From positions 1-64,000 of IMG/VR virus record IMGVR_UViG_3300025767_001290: a stretch of 64,000 nt of DNA, one strand, 5' to 3'. This document shows, one piece after another, positions 15,210-23,104 of the stretch. Position 1 is the first letter of the stretch; each line of letters begins with the position of its first letter. Both the position numbers and the translations under genes were made by a program. This DNA comes from a virus. Under the pieces are notes generated by a model, which searched no databases, was not told the DNA's origin, and saw nothing but the letters and a program-made list of their open reading frames with translations.

Positions 15210-16706
15210 ATGAGTGATGATAAACAAACACCCAACTTACCTGAATATTTAACAAAAGGCGGTCCTGGAGATCGATCTGCACCGGGCTTTGTGAATACCG
15301 AAGCATGGTGGCAAAAGTTAGATGATGAAGGTAAAGAAGTTGCTGCAAAAGAAGGATCTATTGTTCAGCAGGCAAAAAACAAAGATATTTACTTTTGTAC
15401 TATTCCGTTTACACAGATATATTCAGAATTAGACGGCCAATATCAGGCATGTTGTTTTGGCGAACCGTCTGGCGTTAGCGTAGAAGAAGTTCCTTTAAAG
15501 GAATGGATGGAAAATAGTGACTATATGAACGACCTACGTAGAGAAATGACTACAGTAGGTTCTGATCTTAAGGCTGTAGACAAATGGTGTCAACGTTGCA
15601 GGGGCGACGAAGCACGATATGGTAGATCAAGAAGAACAAATTGTATGAAAATACATACTAATGATCCCAATTTTTGGAATAAAATTGAAAAACAAGCAAC
15701 AAAATTTAGAGATACAGGCGAATTTACTCTTAAAGGTGCAGGGCGCATATTTGAAGTTCAATTAAAAATATACGGCTCTGAATGTAATCTAGATTGCTAC
15801 ATGTGTCTGCATGATAATTCAACTACACGCATGCAAGTTGCAAAGAAAGGTGTATGGAATACTAAAGTATTTGGCGAACAGTCTCCAGAAAGAGATGCCC
15901 GTAACGCACAAGTAATGAAGGATAAAACTGAAGGAGTAACCGAGCAAATTGTTGCTATTGCACAATATATTAAAAGCATAAAAATTATCGGCGGCGAACC
16001 TTTAATTATGAAAAAACATTATGAAATGTTAGATAAACTGATCGAAACCGGGCATTCTAAACATATTAGAATCAAGTATCAGACTAATTTAACTAAAACT
16101 AAGGCAGGTAAGCATAATATATTTAATTATATTCCACACTTTGATCGTGTTACTGTAGTTGCTTCAGTTGATGGTATAGGTAAAACTATTGAATACATGA
16201 GAAGACGAACTGACTGGCAAGAAGTAGTTGATAATATTGATTTAGTTAAAAAGCATCCGAATGTAGTTGTAGACTTTAATGGTTTAGTATCATTTCTTAG
16301 TGTTATGAGATTTTATGAAATTATAGACTGGTGTAAGGAAAATCCTGTTATTAACCAATTAAACTGGGCGTTTGTTGAACATCCTAGACATTTACGTGCT
16401 AATAATTTGCCAGAAAAAATTAAACAAGCATTGATTCCTAAATACAAAGATTGGCCTGATATCATTGCAGCTTTAGAAATGCCAAATGACTCCGATGTAG
16501 ATATTCAAAATATTTTTGACTATTTGCTAAGGGCAGATGAATTTTATAAAGGCACTAAATGGGAAATGAATTTATTTGAGGTATTTCCAGAACTAGAAGA
16601 ATTTTATATAAAGAAAGAAATTACTTCTGAACAAGAAGAGTTGTTTAAATCATGGGATAAACAAGTAAAGAAACAAGAAGAAATAATAGATCAAAGTATA
16701 ATCTAG
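15210..16706 (+). CDS. Twitch-domain radical SAM protein (rSAM 5)
   Basis: The 498-aa protein has an N-terminal extension of about 55 residues. Twitch/SPASM-like cysteines follow (Cys63, Cys81-Cys82, Cys127, Cys130), then the radical SAM core (Cys192, Cys196, Cys199; CNLDCYMC) with GGEP at 261-264. It is a longer paralogue of the 12008-13246 protein, with the same C-terminal FPELEEFY ending plus a charged helical tail. It is five bp downstream of the QueC-like gene. The next gene has its own strong promoter. Confidence 0.85.
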   Translation: MSDDKQTPNLPEYLTKGGPGDRSAPGFVNTEAWWQKLDDEGKEVAAKEGSIVQQAKNKDIYFCTIPFTQIYSELDGQYQACCFGEPSGVSVEEVPLKEWMENSDYMNDLRREMTTVGSDLKAVDKWCQRCRGDEARYGRSRRTNCMKIHTNDPNFWNKIEKQATKFRDTGEFTLKGAGRIFEVQLKIYGSECNLDCYMCLHDNSTTRMQVAKKGVWNTKVFGEQSPERDARNAQVMKDKTEGVTEQIVAIAQYIKSIKIIGGEPLIMKKHYEMLDKLIETGHSKHIRIKYQTNLTKTKAGKHNIFNYIPHFDRVTVVASVDGIGKTIEYMRRRTDWQEVVDNIDLVKKHPNVVVDFNGLVSFLSVMRFYEIIDWCKENPVINQLNWAFVEHPRHLRANNLPEKIKQALIPKYKDWPDIIAALEMPNDSDVDIQNIFDYLLRADEFYKGTKWEMNLFEVFPELEEFYIKKEITSEQEELFKSWDKQVKKQEEIIDQSII

Positions 16707-16708
16707 TA

Positions 16709-16737
16709 TTGACAACTATATTAATTGGTAGTATAAT
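16709..16737 (+). promoter_or_regulatory. Perfect sigma-70-type promoter before the nitroreductase gene
   Basis: TTGACA (16709-16714), a 17-bp spacer and TATAAT (16732-16737) give a full consensus match. It fills the 37-bp gap between the stop at 16706 and the ATG at 16744. The TATAAT ends 6 bp before the ATG, so the mRNA would begin at or beside the start codon; there is no ribosome binding site. Confidence 0.8.
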
Positions 16738-16743
16738 ATTATT

Positions 16744-17457
16744 ATGAAAGATAAAATTAAAAATGCTATAGACAACTCTCAGCGAGCACAGCGTAATTAT
16801 GACCTAAGTTGTACAGTATCTAAAAGTGATTTAGAGACGTTAATTTATGTTGCAAAAAATTCTCCTTCAAAACAAAACGAAATACACTATAAGATAAAAG
16901 TGTATACTGATCAATCTGTCATTAGACAGATATACAACTGTACTAAATTATTTTCTCTTCCTAGTAGTAAACCGATAGCGGAAGTTAAAGATGGAAAAAT
17001 ATGGCAAGACGAAAATACGTCTGTTCATAACTCTCAAATATTAGCAAATGTATTATTTGTCTACGAGGACGACGAAGGACCTGCAAGGGGCGGATCACAT
17101 AAATTAGCACAACAGAACCCCGAAGAACAAATGTTAAATGCTTTTTATATAGAAAATAAAGCATATTCTGTAGGTGTATCAGTAGGCCAACTTATCTTAT
17201 CTGCTAATCTTTTAGGATATAAAACAGGAGTATGTTCTGCTTTTCATCAAGATAAAGTTGCAGAAATAATTAAAAGCGATAAAGTACCTAAATTGTTAGT
17301 TGGTATAGGATACGAAAATGTCGGAGTTAATAGGCGGTGGCACGCCGAAACATTAAATAAAGATGTTCTAGAAATAGCCCGTACCGGTGAGTTAGACGAA
17401 CCTTGGCAATTTCCTAGCTTTGAAAAACATACAAAGGTGACTATTAATGGCAATTAA
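16744..17457 (+). CDS. Nitroreductase-family flavoprotein
   Basis: The 237-aa protein has the FMN-binding opening NSQRAQRNYDLS (residues 11-22) and ...AKNSPSKQNE (38-47). The SVGVSVGQLILSANLLGYKTGVCSAF region follows at about 141-167, with a LLVGIGYENVGVNRR stretch. These match the nitroreductase fold, which reduces or oxidises substrates through FMN with NAD(P)H. No in-frame alternative start exists before the conserved opening, so the ATG next to the promoter must be used. It overlaps the next radical SAM gene by 11 bp. It could be an oxidoreductase step for the pathway or a flavin-based electron donor. Confidence 0.82.
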   Translation: MKDKIKNAIDNSQRAQRNYDLSCTVSKSDLETLIYVAKNSPSKQNEIHYKIKVYTDQSVIRQIYNCTKLFSLPSSKPIAEVKDGKIWQDENTSVHNSQILANVLFVYEDDEGPARGGSHKLAQQNPEEQMLNAFYIENKAYSVGVSVGQLILSANLLGYKTGVCSAFHQDKVAEIIKSDKVPKLLVGIGYENVGVNRRWHAETLNKDVLEIARTGELDEPWQFPSFEKHTKVTINGN

Positions 17458-18307
17458 AATGTTAGCAGATCTAAAAGGTTCAGAATACAGAACTGTAGAC
17501 TTTTACATGACCAAGAGTTGCAATAAAAGTTGTCACTACTGTACGGCGTGGACGCTAGAAATGCGCAATCTTGATGTTGATATGGATTTCGTAAGAACTA
17601 TCCTAGACGGTCTTTCTCCGTATAAGACACGCATTTGTTTACTAGGCGGTGAACCTGCTCTTATTAAAAATCTACGAGAAATTATTGCTGAAATTAAAAA
17701 GCATCCTAATCTTGTAATTCAAGTATTATCTAATTCACTAATACGTAAATTTTATCCAGAGGTATTAGAAGATCCAGAAATTATCTACATCGAACATTTA
17801 GTATTAGACTTTTATGAAGATCGAATTGAAAAACTAGGCAACTATGATTTCTTTGAACCTAATGATTTAAACAATTACAATTTGATTATTGAAACACCGG
17901 GTTACTTTAATTACAGAGACAAACACGATTTAGCATATTTAAAACATAAGAACACAGAGTTTAAGGAATACAATTCACGTTCGCCAAGCTTTTTTGAAGA
18001 TCATACACCTGTCCAAGCACCAGAAATGGATCGAAGAGTATGTGCTAAATTTCCGCTAGTACCTGTGTTCGACTTTGAAATACAAAAAATAAGACATTGT
18101 AGTCGTAAAGCAATTAATGGGTCAAGGCAATTTGACGTTACTAAAGAAAACATTGACAAGATGATGAATTATAAATTGTTCGAATATGAAAACTATTGCC
18201 GAAGTTGTTTAGATATCATTCCAAAGCGCCCTGCCGCACAACGTGAACGTATACTTGATATAATTAAGGATGATCAATTAAACAAAATATTCACGAGAAA
18301 CATATGA
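17447..18307 (+). CDS. Radical SAM enzyme (rSAM 6)
   Basis: The 286-aa protein has Cys25, Cys29 and Cys32 (KSCNKSCHYC) and GGEP at 67-70. A compact C-terminal cysteine set (RVCAKF, RHCSRK, NYCRSC) looks like a short SPASM/twitch extension able to hold an auxiliary cluster. It overlaps the nitroreductase upstream by 11 bp and the carbamoyltransferase start by 4 bp (ATGA), so it is tightly coupled to both. The substrate is unknown. Confidence 0.85.
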   Translation: MAIKMLADLKGSEYRTVDFYMTKSCNKSCHYCTAWTLEMRNLDVDMDFVRTILDGLSPYKTRICLLGGEPALIKNLREIIAEIKKHPNLVIQVLSNSLIRKFYPEVLEDPEIIYIEHLVLDFYEDRIEKLGNYDFFEPNDLNNYNLIIETPGYFNYRDKHDLAYLKHKNTEFKEYNSRSPSFFEDHTPVQAPEMDRRVCAKFPLVPVFDFEIQKIRHCSRKAINGSRQFDVTKENIDKMMNYKLFEYENYCRSCLDIIPKRPAAQRERILDIIKDDQLNKIFTRNI

Positions 18308-19782
18308 ATATTTTTTCTGTTGCAGTAAATATACACGATCATAATACATACAACGGCGAGCTTCATTACTTGGCCGAAAGATATACTCGTAAAAAGCACA
18401 ATCTTAATCCTACTAATCCGCACGATCCAGAACCTAGTCGTGAGTTTTTCCGTGAACACTTTTTACCTAATTATAATAAAGATCACATGTTTGCATTTAC
18501 ATGTTCAAATCTAGGTCAAGAATTTGTTCGTGATCTACTCGAAGATACATTACCTGATTTAAGTTTTTTAGATTTTAAGCCTACTAATTTATGGGACTAT
18601 TACAAGACTGATGACTATTACTACATTGATCATCATCAATCACATGCTGCTTATGCTTTTTTAAGCTCGGGATTTAAACAAAGCGATGTGTTAGCAATTG
18701 ACGGCAGAGGATGGCAATTTAACTGCATCTTTACAGACAAGGACGGAAATATAACCAACCTGTCTGATAAAGTATCAATCGGTGGGCTTTGGAATCGATT
18801 GTCACAAGACATTGGATTTAGTTATCTGGGTGCAGGCAAGACCATGGGCCTAGCAGGATTTGGTGAGTACGACAGCGAAATACACGATATGATCGATATG
18901 TATATGGCTGCTCCTAATCATAGATTACCAGACGGATCTTCTAAAATTTTAAAACGTGTTCCCAAAGAAAACGTTGCATTTACACTACAAATTTATACAG
19001 AAAACTTAATTAAAAAACATGTATATCCTCTTAAAAGTTGTAACAACTTGTGCCTAACAGGCGGAGTAGCATACAACGGATATGTAAATGAAGAATTTAC
19101 AAAACATTATACTAATGTGCATGTGCCGCCTGCTGTAGGCGATGAGGGACAATCTCTTGGCACTTATATGCATGCCGAGTATACCCAAAATAATAATATA
19201 CACATACCAAATGTATATGCAGGCAAAGAATACAACTACGTTGGTGATGAAAAAGTCAATATAACAGAAGTTGCTCAAGCTATTGCTGACGGTAAAATTG
19301 TTGGATGGTTCCAAGGCAAAAGCGAAAGCGGTAATAGAGCGTTAGGCAATCGTAGCATACTTGCTGATCCTCGTAATCCTAATATTAAAGATATCATTAA
19401 TAGTAAAATTAAACTGCGTGAAGACTTTAGACCATTTGCTCCTAGTGTACTTGTAGAACATTACAACGAATACTTTGACACTACTCAGCCTAGTCCGTAC
19501 ATGAGTCGTATTATGCCAGTCACGTCAGATGCTATTCCAGGAGTAACACACGTAGACGGCACAGCACGTATACAGACCGTACAGCGCGAGTTTAATCCTC
19601 GTTACTATGACTTAATAAATGTGTTCTATGCGCTTACAGGCGTTCCTATGCTGCTTAATACTAGCTTTAACTGTCAAGAGCCTATTGTAGAAACTCCTGA
19701 AGACGCTATTGCTACGTTTAATAAATGCGGATTAGACATACTAGTAATTGGCGATTACATTATAAGGAAAACAAATGATTAA
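18304..19782 (+). CDS. NodU/TobZ-family carbamoyltransferase
   Basis: The 492-aa protein has the N-terminal ASKHA-like domain with the HHxxHAA motif (His110, His111, His114) and AIDGRG near Asp133. Its C-terminal YrdC-like half includes ESGNRALGNRSILADPR (about 341-357) and the REDFRPFAPSV and FNCQEPIVETPEDAI landmarks. The family moves a carbamoyl group from carbamoyl phosphate to a hydroxyl of a sugar or antibiotic through carbamoyl-AMP. The usual G-P-R-A-L-G is G-N-R-A-L-G here. It lies between a radical SAM and a methyltransferase gene, overlapping both. A carbamoylated glycan or small molecule is the likely product. Confidence 0.9.
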   Translation: MNIFSVAVNIHDHNTYNGELHYLAERYTRKKHNLNPTNPHDPEPSREFFREHFLPNYNKDHMFAFTCSNLGQEFVRDLLEDTLPDLSFLDFKPTNLWDYYKTDDYYYIDHHQSHAAYAFLSSGFKQSDVLAIDGRGWQFNCIFTDKDGNITNLSDKVSIGGLWNRLSQDIGFSYLGAGKTMGLAGFGEYDSEIHDMIDMYMAAPNHRLPDGSSKILKRVPKENVAFTLQIYTENLIKKHVYPLKSCNNLCLTGGVAYNGYVNEEFTKHYTNVHVPPAVGDEGQSLGTYMHAEYTQNNNIHIPNVYAGKEYNYVGDEKVNITEVAQAIADGKIVGWFQGKSESGNRALGNRSILADPRNPNIKDIINSKIKLREDFRPFAPSVLVEHYNEYFDTTQPSPYMSRIMPVTSDAIPGVTHVDGTARIQTVQREFNPRYYDLINVFYALTGVPMLLNTSFNCQEPIVETPEDAIATFNKCGLDILVIGDYIIRKTND

Positions 19783-20587
19783 TAGAGAAAAGTTACAGTA
19801 CGTTAAAAATGTACTAAGTCTTACTAATAAAGATATAGATATTACCGAATTATATAATTTAGTAACTGCAATAAACAGAAATGACGAGTTGTACTTTCTA
19901 ACTACTATGTTTAAGTTATTGCAGCCTGAAACAGATGCATCTTTATTAAAAACTGTATTTGGATTAATTAAAGAAGATCCTAGTTTAGAGAAAACTTTAT
20001 TAGATTCATTTAGTCATAATCAAATTGCAGCAAAAACAGCACTGTTAAATGCTGTAGACGATTTAAAAATATTAGACAAAGATTCAACAGTTGTAATGTG
20101 GGCAGGATGGTACGGAAGTATATTGATACCTAAGCTAGCAAATAAAGTTAAAAAAATTGTTAACATTGATTTAGATAACCAAACTACAAAGGTATCAAAA
20201 AAATTATTTAATAATTACGAAAATGTAGATTATATTTGTGATGACATTTTTAAAACATATAGAGATGCATATTTAAATACAAATCTAATTATTAATACTA
20301 GCTGCGAACATATGCCGCCAATGAAAGATTGGAAATGGTTTGGGGCTGGAGCATTAAGTAATGATCAAGACACTAGCATATTTAGAACTCCTAAATTATC
20401 AGACAATTGTTACTTTGCATTCCAGTCGAATAATATGTTTGGCATAGAAGGGCATGTAAATTGTGTTAATAGTTTACAAGAGTTTAAAGACCAAATGCCC
20501 GAACGTGCAGAGATACTTTTTGAAGAGGAAGTAGAAGACACTCGCGGCACTAGGCATATGCTTGTTGGCAAATTTATGCCTCTTTAA
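19775..20587 (+). CDS. SAM-dependent methyltransferase-like protein
   Basis: The 270-aa protein has an all-helical N-terminal region (1-100), then a class I methyltransferase-type core. A WAGWYGS motif-I loop lies near 109-115, VNIDLDN (129-135) takes the place of the acidic ribose-binding position, and a LIINTSCEHMP strand (about 171-181) matches motif IV. The glycine loop is atypical, so methyl transfer is probable but not certain. It overlaps the carbamoyltransferase by 8 bp and ends convergently, overlapping the GT-A gene on the other strand by 14 bp. Confidence 0.65.
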   Translation: MINREKLQYVKNVLSLTNKDIDITELYNLVTAINRNDELYFLTTMFKLLQPETDASLLKTVFGLIKEDPSLEKTLLDSFSHNQIAAKTALLNAVDDLKILDKDSTVVMWAGWYGSILIPKLANKVKKIVNIDLDNQTTKVSKKLFNNYENVDYICDDIFKTYRDAYLNTNLIINTSCEHMPPMKDWKWFGAGALSNDQDTSIFRTPKLSDNCYFAFQSNNMFGIEGHVNCVNSLQEFKDQMPERAEILFEEEVEDTRGTRHMLVGKFMPL

Positions 20588-21242
20588 ATTGTTGTGCTAA
20601 CCAATCAAAATTATTTATAAGGCTAATATTGCTCCTATTAGAAATCCCAAACTCCCTGCCAGCATTAGCACCAGCAATAGCGAAATCACCATAGCGCCTC
20701 TCACCGCCTTTTGTACACCAAGTATTAAGTCTTTGTTCTGTTTCTTCATTGTTTTGTCTCGTAATTGTCCTACTGCTTAGTTTAGCACATTCTCTAAATG
20801 CACCTTTCCATGTTTCAAATGGACTTGTGTTAAATGCTGTAATATTTGCAACTTCATCTACAGCAATAAAATGTTCGCTTATGCTTGTAGTCATATCCGG
20901 TTTAGTTGTATCCATATCGACTGTCATCTGCCGAGGAAATAACTTTACTCCTCCGTAACCATATTCTAATCCATTAATAGGATTCTTTGCTCTCCATACA
21001 TGTACATGATCTAACTGGTGATTAGGAACAACATAATCAAAGTTAAAGTCGTCCATAATTATTGCATCAGCATCTACGATCCAAAACATCTTAGTAAAGC
21101 ATTTCTTTGCTGCTTTTATGTGTGCTTGATGTATTCCTTTAACTCCGTGTACACGTTTAGTCATAGAAAACCGTGCTTTGAGTGCAGCATAGTTAGCATC
21201 TGCACTAGGTTCCTGATAACTTATGAATACTATATCATACAT
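20574..21242 (-). CDS. GT-A glycosyltransferase (pair 1, short member)
   Basis: The 222-aa protein begins YDIVFISYQEPSADANYAAL and has a DAD metal-binding motif at 57-59 (WIVDADAI), followed by a NPINGLEYGYGGVKLFP acceptor-side segment. It is a paralogue of the 308-aa protein at 24356-25282, which shares RVHGVxG and the NGLxYGxGGxKxxP block. It probably transfers a sugar from a nucleotide donor using Mn/Mg. It is the last gene of the minus-strand block. Confidence 0.75.
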   Translation of the reverse strand: MYDIVFISYQEPSADANYAALKARFSMTKRVHGVKGIHQAHIKAAKKCFTKMFWIVDADAIIMDDFNFDYVVPNHQLDHVHVWRAKNPINGLEYGYGGVKLFPRQMTVDMDTTKPDMTTSISEHFIAVDEVANITAFNTSPFETWKGAFRECAKLSSRTITRQNNEETEQRLNTWCTKGGERRYGDFAIAGANAGREFGISNRSNISLINNFDWLAQQFKEA

Positions 21243-21248
21243 AGTTTA

Positions 21249-22487
21249 TTATAACACTTTTTTAGTTAATTGTCTAGTGTTTCCGTAATGGATTACTGTG
21301 CAATTTGGATTTACATATGAGCGCCAAGGGTCAACTACTATGCTACCGTTGGGAATATCGCAATACAATTTGTCTGCACTATCCTTGCCAGTGTACTTGT
21401 ATGTAGTACTTGCGCTGTGTGCTAGTAAAAATACACAAGTCTCTGTTGGATCATACTCGTCGCCTGTTAGTGGATCTACATACACAGGTTCAAAGCCTTG
21501 CTCTTCACAGTAATGACCAATTAGTAAACTGTAACTACCATCGCAATACTCTACGTTTGGCTTGTATGCTTTGCCATGAATAACAATCTGCATATTATGT
21601 TCGTTTGCATGTTGCACTAGTTCTAATGCAATGTTCTTTGCTTGTATTTCTCTGGCATTCATGATGCTGTCAAATAAATCGTATCCTAAGCCAAGTTCGT
21701 TTGCCATATAGCGTAGTGCAATGTTGTCACGTGGATGACACCCACCTCCATCACCCATGCCTGCTTTCATATACTGTGGACCCATAATACGCATCGTAGA
21801 CTTAGCTAGAGCGTCTGTAACAACGTCTACGTTAATGTTGCCCTGTTGCTGCGCTACATCCTGTATCATGTTTACAAGACCTATTTTAGCACTAATAAAC
21901 GTATTGTAGAATACTTTGATACACTCGCACTCGTCCCAAGTACCAATCTCATAGCGTGGATTATTTTCCATTATAGTTTTATAAAAGTCTACAAGTTGTT
22001 CTGCGTCGCCTGTTGCACTTCCATCTTCTGTGCCGATCATAACCATCTCTGGATTTACCATATCCCATGCTACACTGCCCATTGCAATTAAGTAAGGATT
22101 GTATACAAAGCGTGTGTTAGGAACAAGGTCAACAAACTGCTTGCGTGTTGTGCCGGGCAATACTGTACTAATAAGCACAAGCAATTGATCTTGTGTCATG
22201 TGCTTGTTTGCTTCTGCTAATACATCTTTTACAATATCGTAATTAAAGTCTTTTGGATTTAAATGTGCTGTTGGTGCTCTGCCATCGTAGTCTGGATCGT
22301 GTGGAGTAGGCACTGCAACAAATACAATGTCTCTGCCTTCTACTGCATCTTTAATTGTAGGCATGATTGTTACTTGGTGACTAGTACGCTTTGCAACATC
22401 ATAACATGTAACGTTGTGTCCTTTACTAGCAATTGCTTCTGCACATGGCATGCCTAGCTTGCCTGTACCTATAAATCCTATTTTCAT
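21249..22487 (-). CDS. UDP-sugar 6-dehydrogenase-type protein
   Basis: The 412-aa protein has the N-terminal NAD-binding GFIGTGKLGMP loop (residues 4-13) and VAVPTPHD at 57-64. A central helix (FYNTFISAKIGLVNMI, about 193-208) follows. The catalytic Cys250 lies in GMGDGGGCHPRDN. The C-terminal third is a second Rossmann-like domain. The family oxidises UDP-glucose, UDP-GlcNAc/ManNAc or GDP-mannose to uronic acids. The GGGCHPRD form leans toward the amino-sugar (ManNAc-type) branch, but I cannot fix the substrate. It overlaps the SGNH gene by 1 bp (TAATG). Confidence 0.88.
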   Translation of the reverse strand: MKIGFIGTGKLGMPCAEAIASKGHNVTCYDVAKRTSHQVTIMPTIKDAVEGRDIVFVAVPTPHDPDYDGRAPTAHLNPKDFNYDIVKDVLAEANKHMTQDQLLVLISTVLPGTTRKQFVDLVPNTRFVYNPYLIAMGSVAWDMVNPEMVMIGTEDGSATGDAEQLVDFYKTIMENNPRYEIGTWDECECIKVFYNTFISAKIGLVNMIQDVAQQQGNINVDVVTDALAKSTMRIMGPQYMKAGMGDGGGCHPRDNIALRYMANELGLGYDLFDSIMNAREIQAKNIALELVQHANEHNMQIVIHGKAYKPNVEYCDGSYSLLIGHYCEEQGFEPVYVDPLTGDEYDPTETCVFLLAHSASTTYKYTGKDSADKLYCDIPNGSIVVDPWRSYVNPNCTVIHYGNTRQLTKKVL

Positions 22488-23104
22488 TAGTTTCTTTCCA
22501 ATACAGTTAATATATAATCTGCATATGCTTGATGACTTTTAATCCCTGGATGCGAGCCATCTGCTGCGTGATCTGTTCTATAATCATTTATAGTGTTATC
22601 TAAAAATTCTACATTATTAGATTTAAAATTACTTGCAGTGTCGCCTGTATAATTAAAAGGTTTAGTATTAATTATTTGAGTAACGCATTGTGCAAGATAA
22701 TAATTTGTCCAAGATATAAATATTTTATTATTAAATTCTATTTCTTCGTTTGTACTAAATTGTTTATAAAAAATTTTAGATTTTTTATCTGGACACCAAG
22801 GTCCTATAATACTTGCAGTGTTATTATTTATAACACAACTTCTTTCAGCATGAGTCCAATTCAATAGTACAATATCACTGATTTCAAACTTAAATTTTTG
22901 TAATCTATAAACCATAGCTTTATTACTCGATCCAGGAACAGATAAATTTATATTTTCTCTATCTATTGCATTTGCTATTAGTGCAGGAAATGCTTGATGA
23001 CTTGCTGTTTTCCCAGGTTCATTGTTATTGCGTCCGATACAATCAGGTAATCCTTGTCCAAAAGGATACGAACATCCAAAAGTTATAAGTCTTTTTTTAA
23101 TCAT
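22487..23104 (-). CDS. SGNH/GDSL-type hydrolase
   Basis: The 205-aa protein has the nucleophile block I at residues 8-18 (TFGCSYPFGQG, Ser12) and a C-terminal D-x-x-H dyad, Asp182 and His185 (ADGSHPG). A central conserved-Asn type segment (IVLLNWTHAER) also fits. No signal peptide is visible, so it should act in the cytosol. Esterases or acyltransferases of this fold often acetylate or deacetylate sugars. It lies between the sugar dehydrogenase and the fucosyltransferase-like gene and overlaps both. Confidence 0.75.
   Translation of the reverse strand: MIKKRLITFGCSYPFGQGLPDCIGRNNNEPGKTASHQAFPALIANAIDRENINLSVPGSSNKAMVYRLQKFKFEISDIVLLNWTHAERSCVINNNTASIIGPWCPDKKSKIFYKQFSTNEEIEFNNKIFISWTNYYLAQCVTQIINTKPFNYTGDTASNFKSNNVEFLDNTINDYRTDHAADGSHPGIKSHQAYADYILTVLERN

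Noticed and set aside
22714-22721. A TATAAATA octamer on the plus strand
   Set aside because: It lies inside the minus-strand SGNH hydrolase gene, with no plus-strand gene downstream; a chance match in AT-rich DNA.
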